This document shows, in pieces, positions 8,477 through 17,771 of a stretch of DNA of 64,000 nucleotides; position 1 is the stretch's first letter, and each line of letters opens with the position of its first letter. Source of the DNA: JAGQVA01 sp041391725 (GTDB lineage: Bacteria; Bacteroidota; Bacteroidia; J057). The notes under the pieces are model-generated. The model had not been told where the DNA came from. It worked only from the letters and a program-made list of their open reading frames with translations, and ran no database searches. Made by a program: the position numbers and the translations under genes. The DNA lies in assembly GCA_041391725.1 (NCBI GenBank), contig JAWKNL010000001.1, positions 558,001 through 622,000 of the forward strand, in the 5' to 3' direction.

Positions 8477-8667
8477 CTTCCTTATAAATTTTCACTAATA
8501 TACTCAAAAAGTTTCGAATTTATTATACCAACCCCGTCACAAACCCCGCTTATCTGTTGTTTGACCTACCCTGCTCCTTATCACGCCACACGCAATCCGT
8601 CTAAACATTGAACCTTCCGGCCACCAGCGTGTAACAGGTAACAGATCTTCCATTATTCCCTTCCATT

Positions 8668-11103
8668 ATGCTCCTCAACTACCTCAAAGTCGCGCTCCGC
8701 CATGCGCGCAGGCATCAGGTCTATGCTCTGCTAAACCTAGCAGGACTCATCTTCGCCTTCGCCGCTTTTGGCCTGATCCTGATTTACCTCCAATACGAAA
8801 CAGGGTTTGATGGTTTTCACGCCAAAGCCGATCGTATTTTCAGGGTTACGCACCGGAATGTTTACGATGATGGAAGTGAAGTGGAATGGGCGCGCACCTA
8901 TGCCGACTTTGTCAACGAACTCCCCCGCCAGATACCGGAAGTCGAAACCTTAATCCGCTTTCAGAATCAGGAGCAGAAATATGTGCGGGTCGGTGATGAA
9001 AAATTCAAACCCCGGCATGCCTATGTCACTGATGCCAATGTTTTTTCCGTTTTTGATTTTCCATTTCTGGCAGGCGACCCCATGACAGCACTGGTAAATC
9101 CGCATTCTGTAGTGCTGACCGAATCTCTCGCAAAAGCCTATTTCGGAGAAGAAGATATAGTAGGAAAAACCTTGAATATATGCGGCAACTTTTCCCCGGA
9201 GGAAATACCGCATACTGTAACTGGCGTCATGCGCGACCTACCACCCAATACGCATATCCCCATTGAAATGCTGATCTCCTACCGCGACTCCACAGAAAGA
9301 TCGTGGTGGGCGTATGCCTATATCCTCCTCGCAGAGGGTGCAAGCGTAAAAAAAGTGGAGGAAAAACTACCAGATTTCATCAAAAAAAATCGCCCGGAGG
9401 AAGGGCAAAGTCAGTTGCTTTTTGGACTTCAGCCGATAAGGGATATTCACCTTCACTCAGACCTGGCGAGAGAGATCGTTCCCAACGGAAATGCCCGCTA
9501 TGTGCAGATCGTCTCTTTTGCTGGAATATTTATACTCATTATCGCCATTATCAACTACCTCAACCTCAGCAGTGCCCTTGCTATCAGCCGGTCGCGGGAG
9601 ATCGGTATGCGCCGTATTCTGGGAGCTGGCAGCAGGCAACTGATTACTCTGGCCATCGCCGAATCTATCGGCTACACGCTTCTGGCAGCAGCGCTCAGTC
9701 TGGGAATCATTTACCTGGTATTCCCCTCGTTTCAGACGCTCACCGGCGTATTTTTTACTATGGACAAATGGGTAATGGCGGGCGAAATGGCAGGAATAGC
9801 CGCAATCTGCGGCCTGGTCGCGGGCATATATCCCGCTTTTATCCTGCTTTCCTCCGGAAACGCAGAAATGCTCAGAGCCCGCCTGACCCGAAGCGGAAAG
9901 GGTGCCTTTGCCCTCCGCCGGATACTGGTGGCCGTACAGTTTGGACTTGCAATCCTGCTGTCAGGTAGTGCCATGGTAGCCTGGGCGCAGTTTCGGTATA
10001 TCAACAACAAAAATCTGGGCATAACCCGCGAACAGATACTCGCCATTCCGGGTGTGCCGGATAAAGTTACGGAGGCTTTTCCGCTGTTTAGAGACAGAAT
10101 TTCTGCCTTGCCAGGCATCGTAAATGTGGCGGCATGTATGGAGGTTCCCTCCCGTGAAATCAGGGATGCGGGGCCGCTGGTCGTACTGGGTCGAGACCCC
10201 CAAACTGCCCCGATATCAGATGTCCAGGTCATCAGTCCGGGTTTTACAGAAACCATGGGGCTGGAAATTATTGCAGGAGAGGACCGGAGCGCAGATATTC
10301 CCTTTGGCGAGCCGCCACAGTTTACCCCAAAGTTTCCACCCGAACAATACCTCAGTGAACGCCCCCGTACCTATATGCTCAACGAGACCGCCATGCATAT
10401 GCTGGGGTGGCATGACCCAGACTCTGCCGTAGGGCAGCAGATCAACTGGTCAGTAAGCAATTTTCATCTGGCGACAGGCCCGGTGACAGCCATTGTAAAG
10501 GATTACCATCAGGAGACACTGAAAAACAAAATTGATCCGCTGGTATTTCTTTTTGAACCGATATGGCTCCGCACTTTCCTGATTAAGGTGGAAACCGGAG
10601 ATATTCAGCAGACCATTGGCAGGATACAGGAAGTCTGGGACGAAATATACCCCTCCTACCCTATGGATTATCATTTCCTGGATGATCTTTATGAAGACCT
10701 TTACAAAACCGAGCGGGTGCAGTTGCGGCTGCTGGCTGTGGTAAGCATACTGGCGATATTCATCGCGTTTATGGGGTTGTTTAGCCTGCTGGCCTGGTCG
10801 CTTCGCACGCGTATGCGGGAGATTTCTATCCGCCGTGTCATGGGTGCAGGCGTGAGGGATCTGGTTGTACTCCTGGGTCGGGAATACATCCTCATGCTGG
10901 CAGCCGGGGCTATAATTGCCATACCCCTGAGCTACAACCTCGTTTCAGACTGGCTGACTACATTTGCCTACCATACAGACATATCGCCCTTACATTATTT
11001 ATGGCCGGTAATAATCACCGCAGCCCTGTTGGGGGCCACGGTCTATTTTCAGACAATGAAGGCAGGAAAAGAAAATCCGGCAGATACGCTGCGGGACGAG
11101 TAG
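8668..11103 (+). CDS. FtsX/MacB-type ABC transporter permease
   Basis: 811-aa inner-membrane permease of the Bacteroidota two-FtsX type. The N-terminus MLLNYLKVALRHARRHQVYALLNLAGL is followed by a first transmembrane helix, a large MacB_PCD periplasmic domain, three helices with SRSREIGMRRILGAG (FtsX signature) near residues 310-325, a second periplasmic domain, and a second FtsX repeat with RTRMREISIRRVMGAGVRD near 710-730. Such proteins usually work with a LolD-like ATPase in mechanotransmission, lipoprotein or peptide export; no ATPase is adjacent here (a lolD-like gene lies 26 kb away). Intact despite lying between two frame-damaged zones. Confidence 0.88.
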   Translation: MLLNYLKVALRHARRHQVYALLNLAGLIFAFAAFGLILIYLQYETGFDGFHAKADRIFRVTHRNVYDDGSEVEWARTYADFVNELPRQIPEVETLIRFQNQEQKYVRVGDEKFKPRHAYVTDANVFSVFDFPFLAGDPMTALVNPHSVVLTESLAKAYFGEEDIVGKTLNICGNFSPEEIPHTVTGVMRDLPPNTHIPIEMLISYRDSTERSWWAYAYILLAEGASVKKVEEKLPDFIKKNRPEEGQSQLLFGLQPIRDIHLHSDLAREIVPNGNARYVQIVSFAGIFILIIAIINYLNLSSALAISRSREIGMRRILGAGSRQLITLAIAESIGYTLLAAALSLGIIYLVFPSFQTLTGVFFTMDKWVMAGEMAGIAAICGLVAGIYPAFILLSSGNAEMLRARLTRSGKGAFALRRILVAVQFGLAILLSGSAMVAWAQFRYINNKNLGITREQILAIPGVPDKVTEAFPLFRDRISALPGIVNVAACMEVPSREIRDAGPLVVLGRDPQTAPISDVQVISPGFTETMGLEIIAGEDRSADIPFGEPPQFTPKFPPEQYLSERPRTYMLNETAMHMLGWHDPDSAVGQQINWSVSNFHLATGPVTAIVKDYHQETLKNKIDPLVFLFEPIWLRTFLIKVETGDIQQTIGRIQEVWDEIYPSYPMDYHFLDDLYEDLYKTERVQLRLLAVVSILAIFIAFMGLFSLLAWSLRTRMREISIRRVMGAGVRDLVVLLGREYILMLAAGAIIAIPLSYNLVSDWLTTFAYHTDISPLHYLWPVIITAALLGATVYFQTMKAGKENPADTLRDE

Positions 11104-11110
11104 CATTTCC

Positions 11111-12577
11111 CTACAATTCCCAGCCCTTGCGGTAGGTTCTTCCTACAAACTGATTGGCTTCTTCGAGGTTGGTGATACGCATGTTTTCACCATCCCACAG
11201 CAGCTTTTTCCGGGCAAAAAATTCCATTCGCCCTTTTTCATCTTTGTTGTTGAGCATATAACTGCGAATAGCCAGATTACCCATGAGTACCGTTTCGGTC
11301 ATGGGACCGGCATAATCAAAAGATGAAGTGAGTGCCTTGTGCTCCGGACTGTTAAAACCTGCTTTGCACGCATCCACCCATAGGCGGTGATGGCCGTATT
11401 CGGGTTCGTCGTTGGGTTCTGTCTCAGGGCCAAACTCCGTAGTTCCATCGTTGAGGTAGAGTTTGGGCATCAGGGGAGAACTGTCGTTGATATTGGTTGA
11501 GATAATGCCTTTTTCACCGATAATGAGGACGCCATTGGCACTGTTTTTTCCACCTATATCGCTGTTGGCAGGAATAATATCGGGGTGCGAAGGTCTGATT
11601 CCGCCATCGCTCCAGGTCATTTCGATCGGAGACTGACTTTTGGCGGTAGCGCCGAAATGAAGGGTAATAAACGAAGCCGCAGGACAACCTTCGGGATGAT
11701 AATCGGGTGTCCACATCTGCGAATAAACAGAAGCCACGCTGCATTCGGCATCGGTAGGGTACTTCAGCCCCAGGGTACGGAAGGGAATATCCACCAGGTG
11801 GCAGCCCACATCGCCCAGGGCTCCTGTACCAAAATCCCACCATCCTCTCCAACTGAACGGATGCAGATTGGGGGTATAGGGCCTGAAGTCTGCGGGGCCG
11901 AGCCACAGATCCCAGTTGAGCGCTTCGGGCTTTTTGCTCTCATCAGGTGCCGGCATAGCGCCCCCTTGTGGCCATACGGGGCGGTTGGTCCATATCTGAA
12001 CTTTGGAAATTTTTCCCAGCACACCGGAGTCCACCCATTTCTGCACCATACCCAGCAGCGGATTGGAACCACCCTGATTACCCATCTGGCTGACAATTTT
12101 ATATTTGCGGGCCATTTCTGTGAGCATACGGGCTTCGCGGATATTGTGCGTCAGCGGTTTTTGTACATAGACATGGATCCCTCTCTGCATAGCAAATGCT
12201 GCTGCAGGGCCGTGCACATGGTCAGGGGTGGAAATTGTGACTGCATCGATATCTTTTTCCTTGTCGAGCATTTCCCGGTAGTCGGCGTATCGTTTTGCTT
12301 TGGGAAAAGCTTCAACAGAGGCAGAAGCAGATCCTGAAAAATCCACATCACATAAAGCAGCTACTTTTTCCCTGCCCTTTACCGAGGCGTTCATAATATC
12401 GCTTCTGCCCTTGCCTCCTGCACCTATGGCAGCCAGCACCAGTTGATCACTTGGAGCGGTATAACCCGGCCCTCCCAGTACAAACCGCGGTACAATAAAA
12501 AACGAGGAGGCCATCGCGCCCTGCTTCAGAAAAGTTCTGCGCGAAGTAGTAGATTCATTCTTTTTCGGATTCTGCAT
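11111..12577 (-). CDS. Gfo/Idh/MocA family oxidoreductase, Tat-exported
   Basis: 488-aa NAD(P)-dependent oxidoreductase. Seen: twin-arginine signal SRRTFLKQGA at residues 12-21; Rossmann start VLAAIGAGGKGRSDI near 47-61; the family lysine motif VYVQKPLTHN near 135-144 (an EKP-like site with Q in place of E); a long C-terminal Gfo/Idh/MocA domain with HPFSWRGWWDFGTGALGDVGCH. This Tat-exported group is abundant in Bacteroidota and Planctomycetes polysaccharide-degradation genomes and probably acts on sugars or hydrolyses glycosides in the periplasm. Converges with the FtsX gene (7-base gap). Confidence 0.88.
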   Translation of the reverse strand: MQNPKKNESTTSRRTFLKQGAMASSFFIVPRFVLGGPGYTAPSDQLVLAAIGAGGKGRSDIMNASVKGREKVAALCDVDFSGSASASVEAFPKAKRYADYREMLDKEKDIDAVTISTPDHVHGPAAAFAMQRGIHVYVQKPLTHNIREARMLTEMARKYKIVSQMGNQGGSNPLLGMVQKWVDSGVLGKISKVQIWTNRPVWPQGGAMPAPDESKKPEALNWDLWLGPADFRPYTPNLHPFSWRGWWDFGTGALGDVGCHLVDIPFRTLGLKYPTDAECSVASVYSQMWTPDYHPEGCPAASFITLHFGATAKSQSPIEMTWSDGGIRPSHPDIIPANSDIGGKNSANGVLIIGEKGIISTNINDSSPLMPKLYLNDGTTEFGPETEPNDEPEYGHHRLWVDACKAGFNSPEHKALTSSFDYAGPMTETVLMGNLAIRSYMLNNKDEKGRMEFFARKKLLWDGENMRITNLEEANQFVGRTYRKGWEL

Positions 12578-12652
12578 GTTAGATAGTAGTTGTCGTATCT
12601 GTTTGAAAGGATTAACTCCAACAAGATAGAAGGTGGAGCGGAAAATTCCTAT

Positions 12653-13849
12653 TTACTCGTTTTTCAGATGGGTCAGCAACCATTCCCTCCGGGCGATCAG
12701 ATAATCAAGGGAAGCTTTCATTTCCTGTGGGAAATCGGCAGATTTTATTGCTCCGTCTTCATCATACCGCGACATGGAAATGGTTTCCGCAGAAAGATAA
12801 AAAGGGGAAAGTTCGGCTACAACAGAATCAAAAATCTCCTGCATTTTTTCGGGCGGAAATTCATCCATCACCTCCTGCAGGATTTCCAGATAATGCCTGT
12901 GCAGCCATTTGTCTCCCGCGATGATCTGGTCAATTTTTTCCTCGGCCATATACATGTATTTGTTGTGCCAGCCTTTATGGAAAATAAACAAATCCTTCCG
13001 CTGCGGGTTCCCGACCAGAATATCATCGTAATCCCAGGGGATAATGCCAAACCTTACGCTGTCCTTTCCGGGCAGGGCATAGAGATACACTTCGTCGGCA
13101 TAATCTCCGTTCATAATAAAAAAATTGAAAGCCAGCCAGCGCATATAGGCATCCACATCCAGATATTCATTCCACGCATTGTACAACTCTTTTCCGCTAT
13201 ATTTTTCAGGCAATTGATAGACCAGATCGTAGGCTTCGGTAAATGCCCGTTCCGGCAAATTGGTCTTTTTTGCCATATACTTCACTTCCTCGATTTTGTG
13301 GCTGTAACCGCGCCGGATCACGCAGGGAGCGTCCTGTTTTTTCATACATTCATGCGGCTTTTCCACCACCATATACACCCCCTGAGTTTCGCCGTTGATA
13401 TATACTTCGGTATAGGCAAAAAACATGGGAAACAGCCCCATGTATTTCAGGCAGCTATAGGACAAATAACTCCGGTAATAATACTGATCCATGGTCATCC
13501 CGATCAGGTAAAATTCCTTCATGGCATACGTTTGCTCTCCATTAAGAAAAACGGCCTTATCCTGAAGCTTGATATTGAGGCTTTTACGTTGAAAACCCAG
13601 GCTGCTTTGGCCCCGGATTCTGATTGAAACAGGTGCAGCAGCTTTCCCGTTGATGGTCATCTCTGCTTTTTTCATAATATCCCTTTTCTCCCTGACTTCA
13701 TGTAGTTGCCGGAGATTTCGGGCAGGCATGGTGATTTCTATTTTATTGGAAGGAGAGGGAAGTGACAGCGGTTTGGGAGCCGGGCGGGCAAACAAAATGT
13801 TTATCCCGCTTGCCAGAAAAAATGTCACAAGCGCAATTCTGATCAACAT
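12653..13849 (-). CDS. CotH kinase-like secreted protein
   Basis: 398-aa protein with a signal peptide (residues 1-22, ending ILFARP) and a CotH fold. Seen: IRIRGQSSLGFQRKSLNIKL near 77-96, the usual first CotH motif; YINGETQGVYMVVEKPHE, matching the ATP-site lysine/glutamate region; and WDYDDIL near 277, matching the metal-binding DxD part. CotH proteins are atypical protein kinases; in Bacteroidota they are secreted and often tied to surface polysaccharide use. The start ATG at 13849 is chosen over an upstream TTG because the signal peptide begins there. Likely same transcription direction as the Gfo/Idh gene 75 bases downstream. Confidence 0.82.
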   Translation of the reverse strand: MLIRIALVTFFLASGINILFARPAPKPLSLPSPSNKIEITMPARNLRQLHEVREKRDIMKKAEMTINGKAAAPVSIRIRGQSSLGFQRKSLNIKLQDKAVFLNGEQTYAMKEFYLIGMTMDQYYYRSYLSYSCLKYMGLFPMFFAYTEVYINGETQGVYMVVEKPHECMKKQDAPCVIRRGYSHKIEEVKYMAKKTNLPERAFTEAYDLVYQLPEKYSGKELYNAWNEYLDVDAYMRWLAFNFFIMNGDYADEVYLYALPGKDSVRFGIIPWDYDDILVGNPQRKDLFIFHKGWHNKYMYMAEEKIDQIIAGDKWLHRHYLEILQEVMDEFPPEKMQEIFDSVVAELSPFYLSAETISMSRYDEDGAIKSADFPQEMKASLDYLIARREWLLTHLKNE

Positions 13850-13948
13850 AGGCAAATATTAATCAATTCTTCTCAAACTGCCTAACCTTCGTATCCAGAC
13901 ATTTGTGATATTCGCAACATACATGCTAATCAACAAATATTGGGGACT

Positions 13949-14641
13949 ATGAACGTATGGAAAAATGACGACCAGCTATTTTCCCTGATGCGGGAGGAAC
14001 TGTTTACCGCCGTAGTGGGAGACGTCATGGATAAGCTCGGATTGCAGCATCAGTTTCTTCCGCCGCAAATAAGACCGCTGCGCGACGATATGATCACAGC
14101 CGGGCGGGCCATGACCGTGCTGGAAGCCGATGTGTATGAGGAAGTAAGCGAATACAGCCAGAATCCGCTGATGAAAAAGCCATTCGGCCTCATGCTCGAA
14201 GCCCTCGACGACCTGAAACCCAATGAAGTGTATATTTGCACAGGCGCATCTCCCCGTTATGCCCTCTGGGGCGAACTGATGAGTACGCGGGCGCGGCAAC
14301 TGGGTGCAGCAGGGGCTGTGGTGGACGGATATTCGCGCGATACGCCGGGTATTCTCGCGCTCAATTTTCCGACATTCAGTTACGGAAGGTTTGCACAGGA
14401 TCAGGGGCCACGGGGAAAGGTGATGGATTTCCGGGTTCCCATTGAGGTTCAGGGGGTGAAAGTGCGGACAGGCGATATTGTTTTTGGGGATATCGATGGG
14501 ATATGCATTGTGCCAAAGGAAGCAGAGGAAGAAATTATACGACTGGCGCTGGAAAAAGCCCGGGGCGAAAAACTAGTCAAAAAAGCGATTGAAGGTGGTA
14601 TGAGTGCCGTGGAGGCTTTCCGGAAGTTTGGGATAATGTAA
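13949..14641 (+). CDS. RraA-like aldolase/demethylase family protein
   Basis: 230-aa RraA-family protein, related to 4-hydroxy-4-methyl-2-oxoglutarate aldolases and oxaloacetate decarboxylases. Seen: TAVVGDVMDKLG near residues 16-27, VDGYSRDTPGI (the conserved D-G-x-x-R-D metal and substrate site) near 122-132, and GDIVFGDIDGICIVP near 168-182. The ATG at 13949 fits better than a TTG nine bases upstream. It precedes the GH28 gene by 10 bases, so the two are likely co-transcribed. In polysaccharide loci such proteins are often annotated as handling keto-acid products; the substrate here is inferred only. Confidence 0.82.
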   Translation: MNVWKNDDQLFSLMREELFTAVVGDVMDKLGLQHQFLPPQIRPLRDDMITAGRAMTVLEADVYEEVSEYSQNPLMKKPFGLMLEALDDLKPNEVYICTGASPRYALWGELMSTRARQLGAAGAVVDGYSRDTPGILALNFPTFSYGRFAQDQGPRGKVMDFRVPIEVQGVKVRTGDIVFGDIDGICIVPKEAEEEIIRLALEKARGEKLVKKAIEGGMSAVEAFRKFGIM

Positions 14642-14651
14642 AAGGAAAATC

Positions 14652-16160
14652 ATGAAAAAAATTATTCTCATCGCATTTGTTTTATCTGCTCATTCGACCT
14701 TTGCCAGGGAATTCAATATCATTGATTTTGGAGCAGTCCCGCACACAGTCTGTACAAGTGCCATCCAAAAAGCTGTGGATGTATGCCATGAAGCCGGAGG
14801 CGGAACAGTTGTGGTTCCGGCAGGGATTTTTATTACTGGTACTATTATCCTGAAAAGCAATATTAACCTTTACCTTGAACAGGGGGCTGAACTGAGATCC
14901 AGCACAGAAATGGCTGATTTTGCTGCATTTTCAGGCAGATATGGAATTATCTTTTGCCAGGATGCGCATAACGTCAGCATTACGGGCGAAGGTATGATCC
15001 ACGCAATGGGCACACAGTTTTACGAAACCGACCAAAACCATGTCTATCCTGAATTTGACCGGCAACTCACCCGGCAGAAGGAAAAATATATGCCGGAAGG
15101 TGAGTTTTACACCGACGGCCCACTGAAAAGAAAACCCCGGCCTGGTATGACATTAGTATTTTTTCACTGTACGCAGGTGCGCATAAAAGGCATCACCATC
15201 AAAGACACCCCCGTATGGGCAGTTCGTTTTGGCTACTGTGAAGATGTGGTAGTGGAAGGGGTTTCTGTCCAGAATAATATGATGATCCCCAACAGCGATG
15301 GCATTCACTGTACAGCCTCGCGCAATGTTCGCATCTCCAACTGTGATATTCGGGCAGGCGATGACGCGATCATCGTCACAGGCTTTGCAAAAGCAGAACA
15401 TACACCGGGGTTTAATTCTGCAGAACAGGACGCCTATACGTTTGGAAACAAATCAATCTATGCCGAAAATATTCAGGTTACCAATTGCTATCTGCAATCA
15501 CGATCGGCGGGCATACGGATAGGTTATGGCCAGCATCCCATAAGGAGATGTATTTTTACCAATATCGTAATTGCCGAATCCAACCGGGGAATTGGCATAT
15601 TTGCCCACGACTCGTCCTCTATCGAAGAACTGATTTTTTCGGATATCATTATTGACACAAGGCTCCACAATGGACAATGGTGGGGCAATGGAGAACCTAT
15701 CCATCTTTCTGCTGTCACGCGATTTAAGGGCGAACCGGCAGGCATAATTAAAGACATACAATTCAACAATATCACAGCCACAAGCGAAGCAGGAATACTG
15801 CTGTACACACTTCCCGAAAATCCTATGGAAAATATTCGCTTTCAAAATGTTCAGGTGCGTATCAAAGCAGGGAAAGAAACGATGGCCTATGGTGGAAATT
15901 TTGACCTTCGGCCTACGGCACTGACAGAACTTCAATTATTTGAACATGATATACCCGGCCTGTATGCCCAAAATGTAAACGGGCTATCCATACGGGATTT
16001 TAAGCTTACATGGGGAGAGAATCTCCCGGCATTTTTTACGCACGGAATTTCATGTCTTCAGGTGAAGGATTTGTACATTGTCGATTTTGAAGGAAATCCG
16101 AACCCTGGTTCGCCGGGAAGCAAAAAACTCAAACTGGAAAAAACTACTGTTCGGAAATAA
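14652..16160 (+). CDS. Glycoside hydrolase family 28 (polygalacturonase-like)
   Basis: 502-aa secreted GH28 right-handed beta-helix hydrolase, expected to cleave galacturonan or rhamnogalacturonan by inversion. Seen: signal peptide (1-19, ending STFARE); helix start NIIDFGAVPHTVCTSAIQKA; and the catalytic series NSDGIH, AGDDAI and RIGYG, which correspond to the GH28 NTDG/GDD/RIK sites (the usual second H-containing block is weak). A good Shine-Dalgarno-like AAAGGAA lies 8 bases before the ATG. It follows the RraA-like gene and precedes a TrmH-type gene on the same strand. Together with uxaC and the TRAP genes at 50-54.7 kb it suggests pectin use. Confidence 0.9.
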   Translation: MKKIILIAFVLSAHSTFAREFNIIDFGAVPHTVCTSAIQKAVDVCHEAGGGTVVVPAGIFITGTIILKSNINLYLEQGAELRSSTEMADFAAFSGRYGIIFCQDAHNVSITGEGMIHAMGTQFYETDQNHVYPEFDRQLTRQKEKYMPEGEFYTDGPLKRKPRPGMTLVFFHCTQVRIKGITIKDTPVWAVRFGYCEDVVVEGVSVQNNMMIPNSDGIHCTASRNVRISNCDIRAGDDAIIVTGFAKAEHTPGFNSAEQDAYTFGNKSIYAENIQVTNCYLQSRSAGIRIGYGQHPIRRCIFTNIVIAESNRGIGIFAHDSSSIEELIFSDIIIDTRLHNGQWWGNGEPIHLSAVTRFKGEPAGIIKDIQFNNITATSEAGILLYTLPENPMENIRFQNVQVRIKAGKETMAYGGNFDLRPTALTELQLFEHDIPGLYAQNVNGLSIRDFKLTWGENLPAFFTHGISCLQVKDLYIVDFEGNPNPGSPGSKKLKLEKTTVRK

Positions 16161-16181
16161 TTTCACTCAATGTAAACGCTC

Positions 16182-16979
16182 ATGCAGCCCGAAATCACCA
16201 GCACCGCTAACCCCAAAATCAAAAACCTGGTTTTACTCCAAAAACCACGGGAAAGGAAAAAGCAGGGTGTTTTCCTCATTGAAGGCAGGAAAGAAATTAC
16301 CCTGGCGGTAAAGGCAGGTTATTTGCTGGAAAGTGTCTATTACTGCGAACAGCTTATCGCCAGAGACGAAGTGGAAAATCTGCTGAATCTACCGGAGTTG
16401 CGGCTGGTCAGTGTTTCGGCAGAAGTCTTTGATAAAATTGCCGTGAGGGAAGGTTCGGGTGGCCTGCTAGCGGTCGCAAGGCTGCGACCGCACTCACTCA
16501 GCGACCTGAAGCTGAGCAAATCCCCGCTGGTACTTGTGCTCGAATCGGTAGAAAAACCCGGCAACCTGGGCGCGATTCTCCGCACCGCCGACGCCGCTGG
16601 CGTGGATGCGGTCATCATCTGCGACCCGCTCACCGATTTTTACAACCCCAACGTCATCCGATCCAGTGTGGGTTGTGTTTTCACCAATCAGATTGCCTCA
16701 GCATCCTCCCAAGCAACCATCGATTGGCTGAAACAACAAAACATCGCCATCTACTGTACCTACCTCAAAGCTTCTTTTACTTACTATAAAACCGATTTTA
16801 CCATCCCCTCCGCAATTGTTTTGGGTACAGAAGCAACCGGACTTTCCGACATCTGGGTTGAAAACGCGACGGCCAATATCATCATTCCCATGAGAGCCAT
16901 TGATTCGATGAATGTCTCCACAACTGCCGCAGTCGTTATTTTTGAGGCCGTGAGGCAAAAGAGAATTCAAATAGTATAA
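16182..16979 (+). CDS. TrmH/SpoU family RNA 2'-O-methyltransferase
   Basis: 265-aa SPOUT RNA methyltransferase. Seen: N-terminal substrate-binding domain (STANPKIKNLVLLQKPRER, then GVFLIEGRKEI), and the three SpoU motifs: motif 1 EKPGNLGAILRTADAAG (catalytic R) near residues 126-142, motif 2 LGTEATGLSD near 211-220, motif 3 IPMRAIDSMNVSTTAAVVIFE near 233-253. It methylates ribose in rRNA or tRNA; the exact target is not readable. The gene contains a perfect 9-bp hairpin at 16470-16491. It starts 21 bases after the GH28 stop. Confidence 0.9.
   Translation: MQPEITSTANPKIKNLVLLQKPRERKKQGVFLIEGRKEITLAVKAGYLLESVYYCEQLIARDEVENLLNLPELRLVSVSAEVFDKIAVREGSGGLLAVARLRPHSLSDLKLSKSPLVLVLESVEKPGNLGAILRTADAAGVDAVIICDPLTDFYNPNVIRSSVGCVFTNQIASASSQATIDWLKQQNIAIYCTYLKASFTYYKTDFTIPSAIVLGTEATGLSDIWVENATANIIIPMRAIDSMNVSTTAAVVIFEAVRQKRIQIV
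16470..16491. repeat. Perfect hairpin inside the trmH-like CDS
   Basis: A 9-bp perfect stem (GCGGTCGCA paired with TGCGACCGC) with loop AGGC lies in frame in the coding sequence, encoding AVARLRPH. Protein length at this site looks normal for the family, so this is either chance codon choice or an old in-frame hairpin. Confidence 0.5.
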
Positions 16980-17063
16980 TATTAAACAAACCTGTTGTTC
17001 CTCGATCATTTTTCCAGCTTTCACCGGCAGTTCAGTCTCCGCCAATCAGATCAATCCCACTAA

Positions 17064-17710
17064 AATGAAAATCTTCGGGTGTGTTTTCCTCGCCTGTTTC
17101 TCTGGTTACCTGCCTGCAATCAAGTGAAAACCATGATCGGGGTGGGTTACAATTACGGAAAAGCAGATCTGGCAGAATATGCTGCATTTCTGGATTATAT
17201 CAACACGGCAAATCCAGACCTTTCCGGAGCCTTTTGTCGCACCTGATCCTTTCCTCGGACCAGTGGTTTTTATCGGTTATCAGTCCGAACACGCCTGGCT
17301 GAATCTTTCCTATTCCAAATACCAAAACACGGAAAAGGCAAATGGGGTAATCGCAGACGTAAACTCAAACAGTGCACTTTACGGTATCAGAACAGGTTTT
17401 TATACCGTTTCAGGAGAGCGGGTTATATGCTAAATCGATTCCTCGGTATCGCTTCTGACCTTGGATATATATGTACGCCAATTTCAGAATTAGTGAAATG
17501 GGAACCAACCGGTATATCCAGAGTAAACAAAACCGGGAGCCTGTATGGCGGGATCATGGCGGTTGTGCAAATTCCACTCGGCTCAAAAGCAGCATTCCAG
17601 GTCAAACCTTTTTACCGTCTGCCATTAAGAAAATAGAAATGGAATCGCTCAATAGTTCGCTTACAGGCATTGGCACTCCTTACCCTGTCAGCGAAACCCG
17701 TGTAAATTAG
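17064..17710 (+). pseudogene. Outer-membrane beta-barrel protein, multiply frameshifted
   Basis: Assembles to a barrel-like protein of about 210 residues spread over all three frames. Pieces in order: MKIFGCVFLACFSGYL (signal), MIGVGYNYGKADLAEYAAFL, FLGPVVFIGYQSEHAWLNLSY, SALYGIRTGFYTVSGERV, RFLGIASDLGYI, SLYGGIMAVVQIPLGSKAAFQVKPFYRL and IEMESLNSSLTGIG. Alternating hydrophobic/polar strands and GxGYxY-like starts fit a small outer-membrane barrel. At least four frame changes are needed (about 17125, 17225, 17410, 17630). As written nothing of useful size is encoded. Confidence 0.6.
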
Positions 17711-17771
17711 TCTGCAATTTAACGTCGCCATATTTATCCAATAGTTTTCCATACACACATATCTCTGTTTT

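Noticed and set aside
12590..13627. Plus-strand frame of 345 codons
   Set aside because: Antisense shadow of the CotH-like gene, whose motifs are clear on the minus strand.
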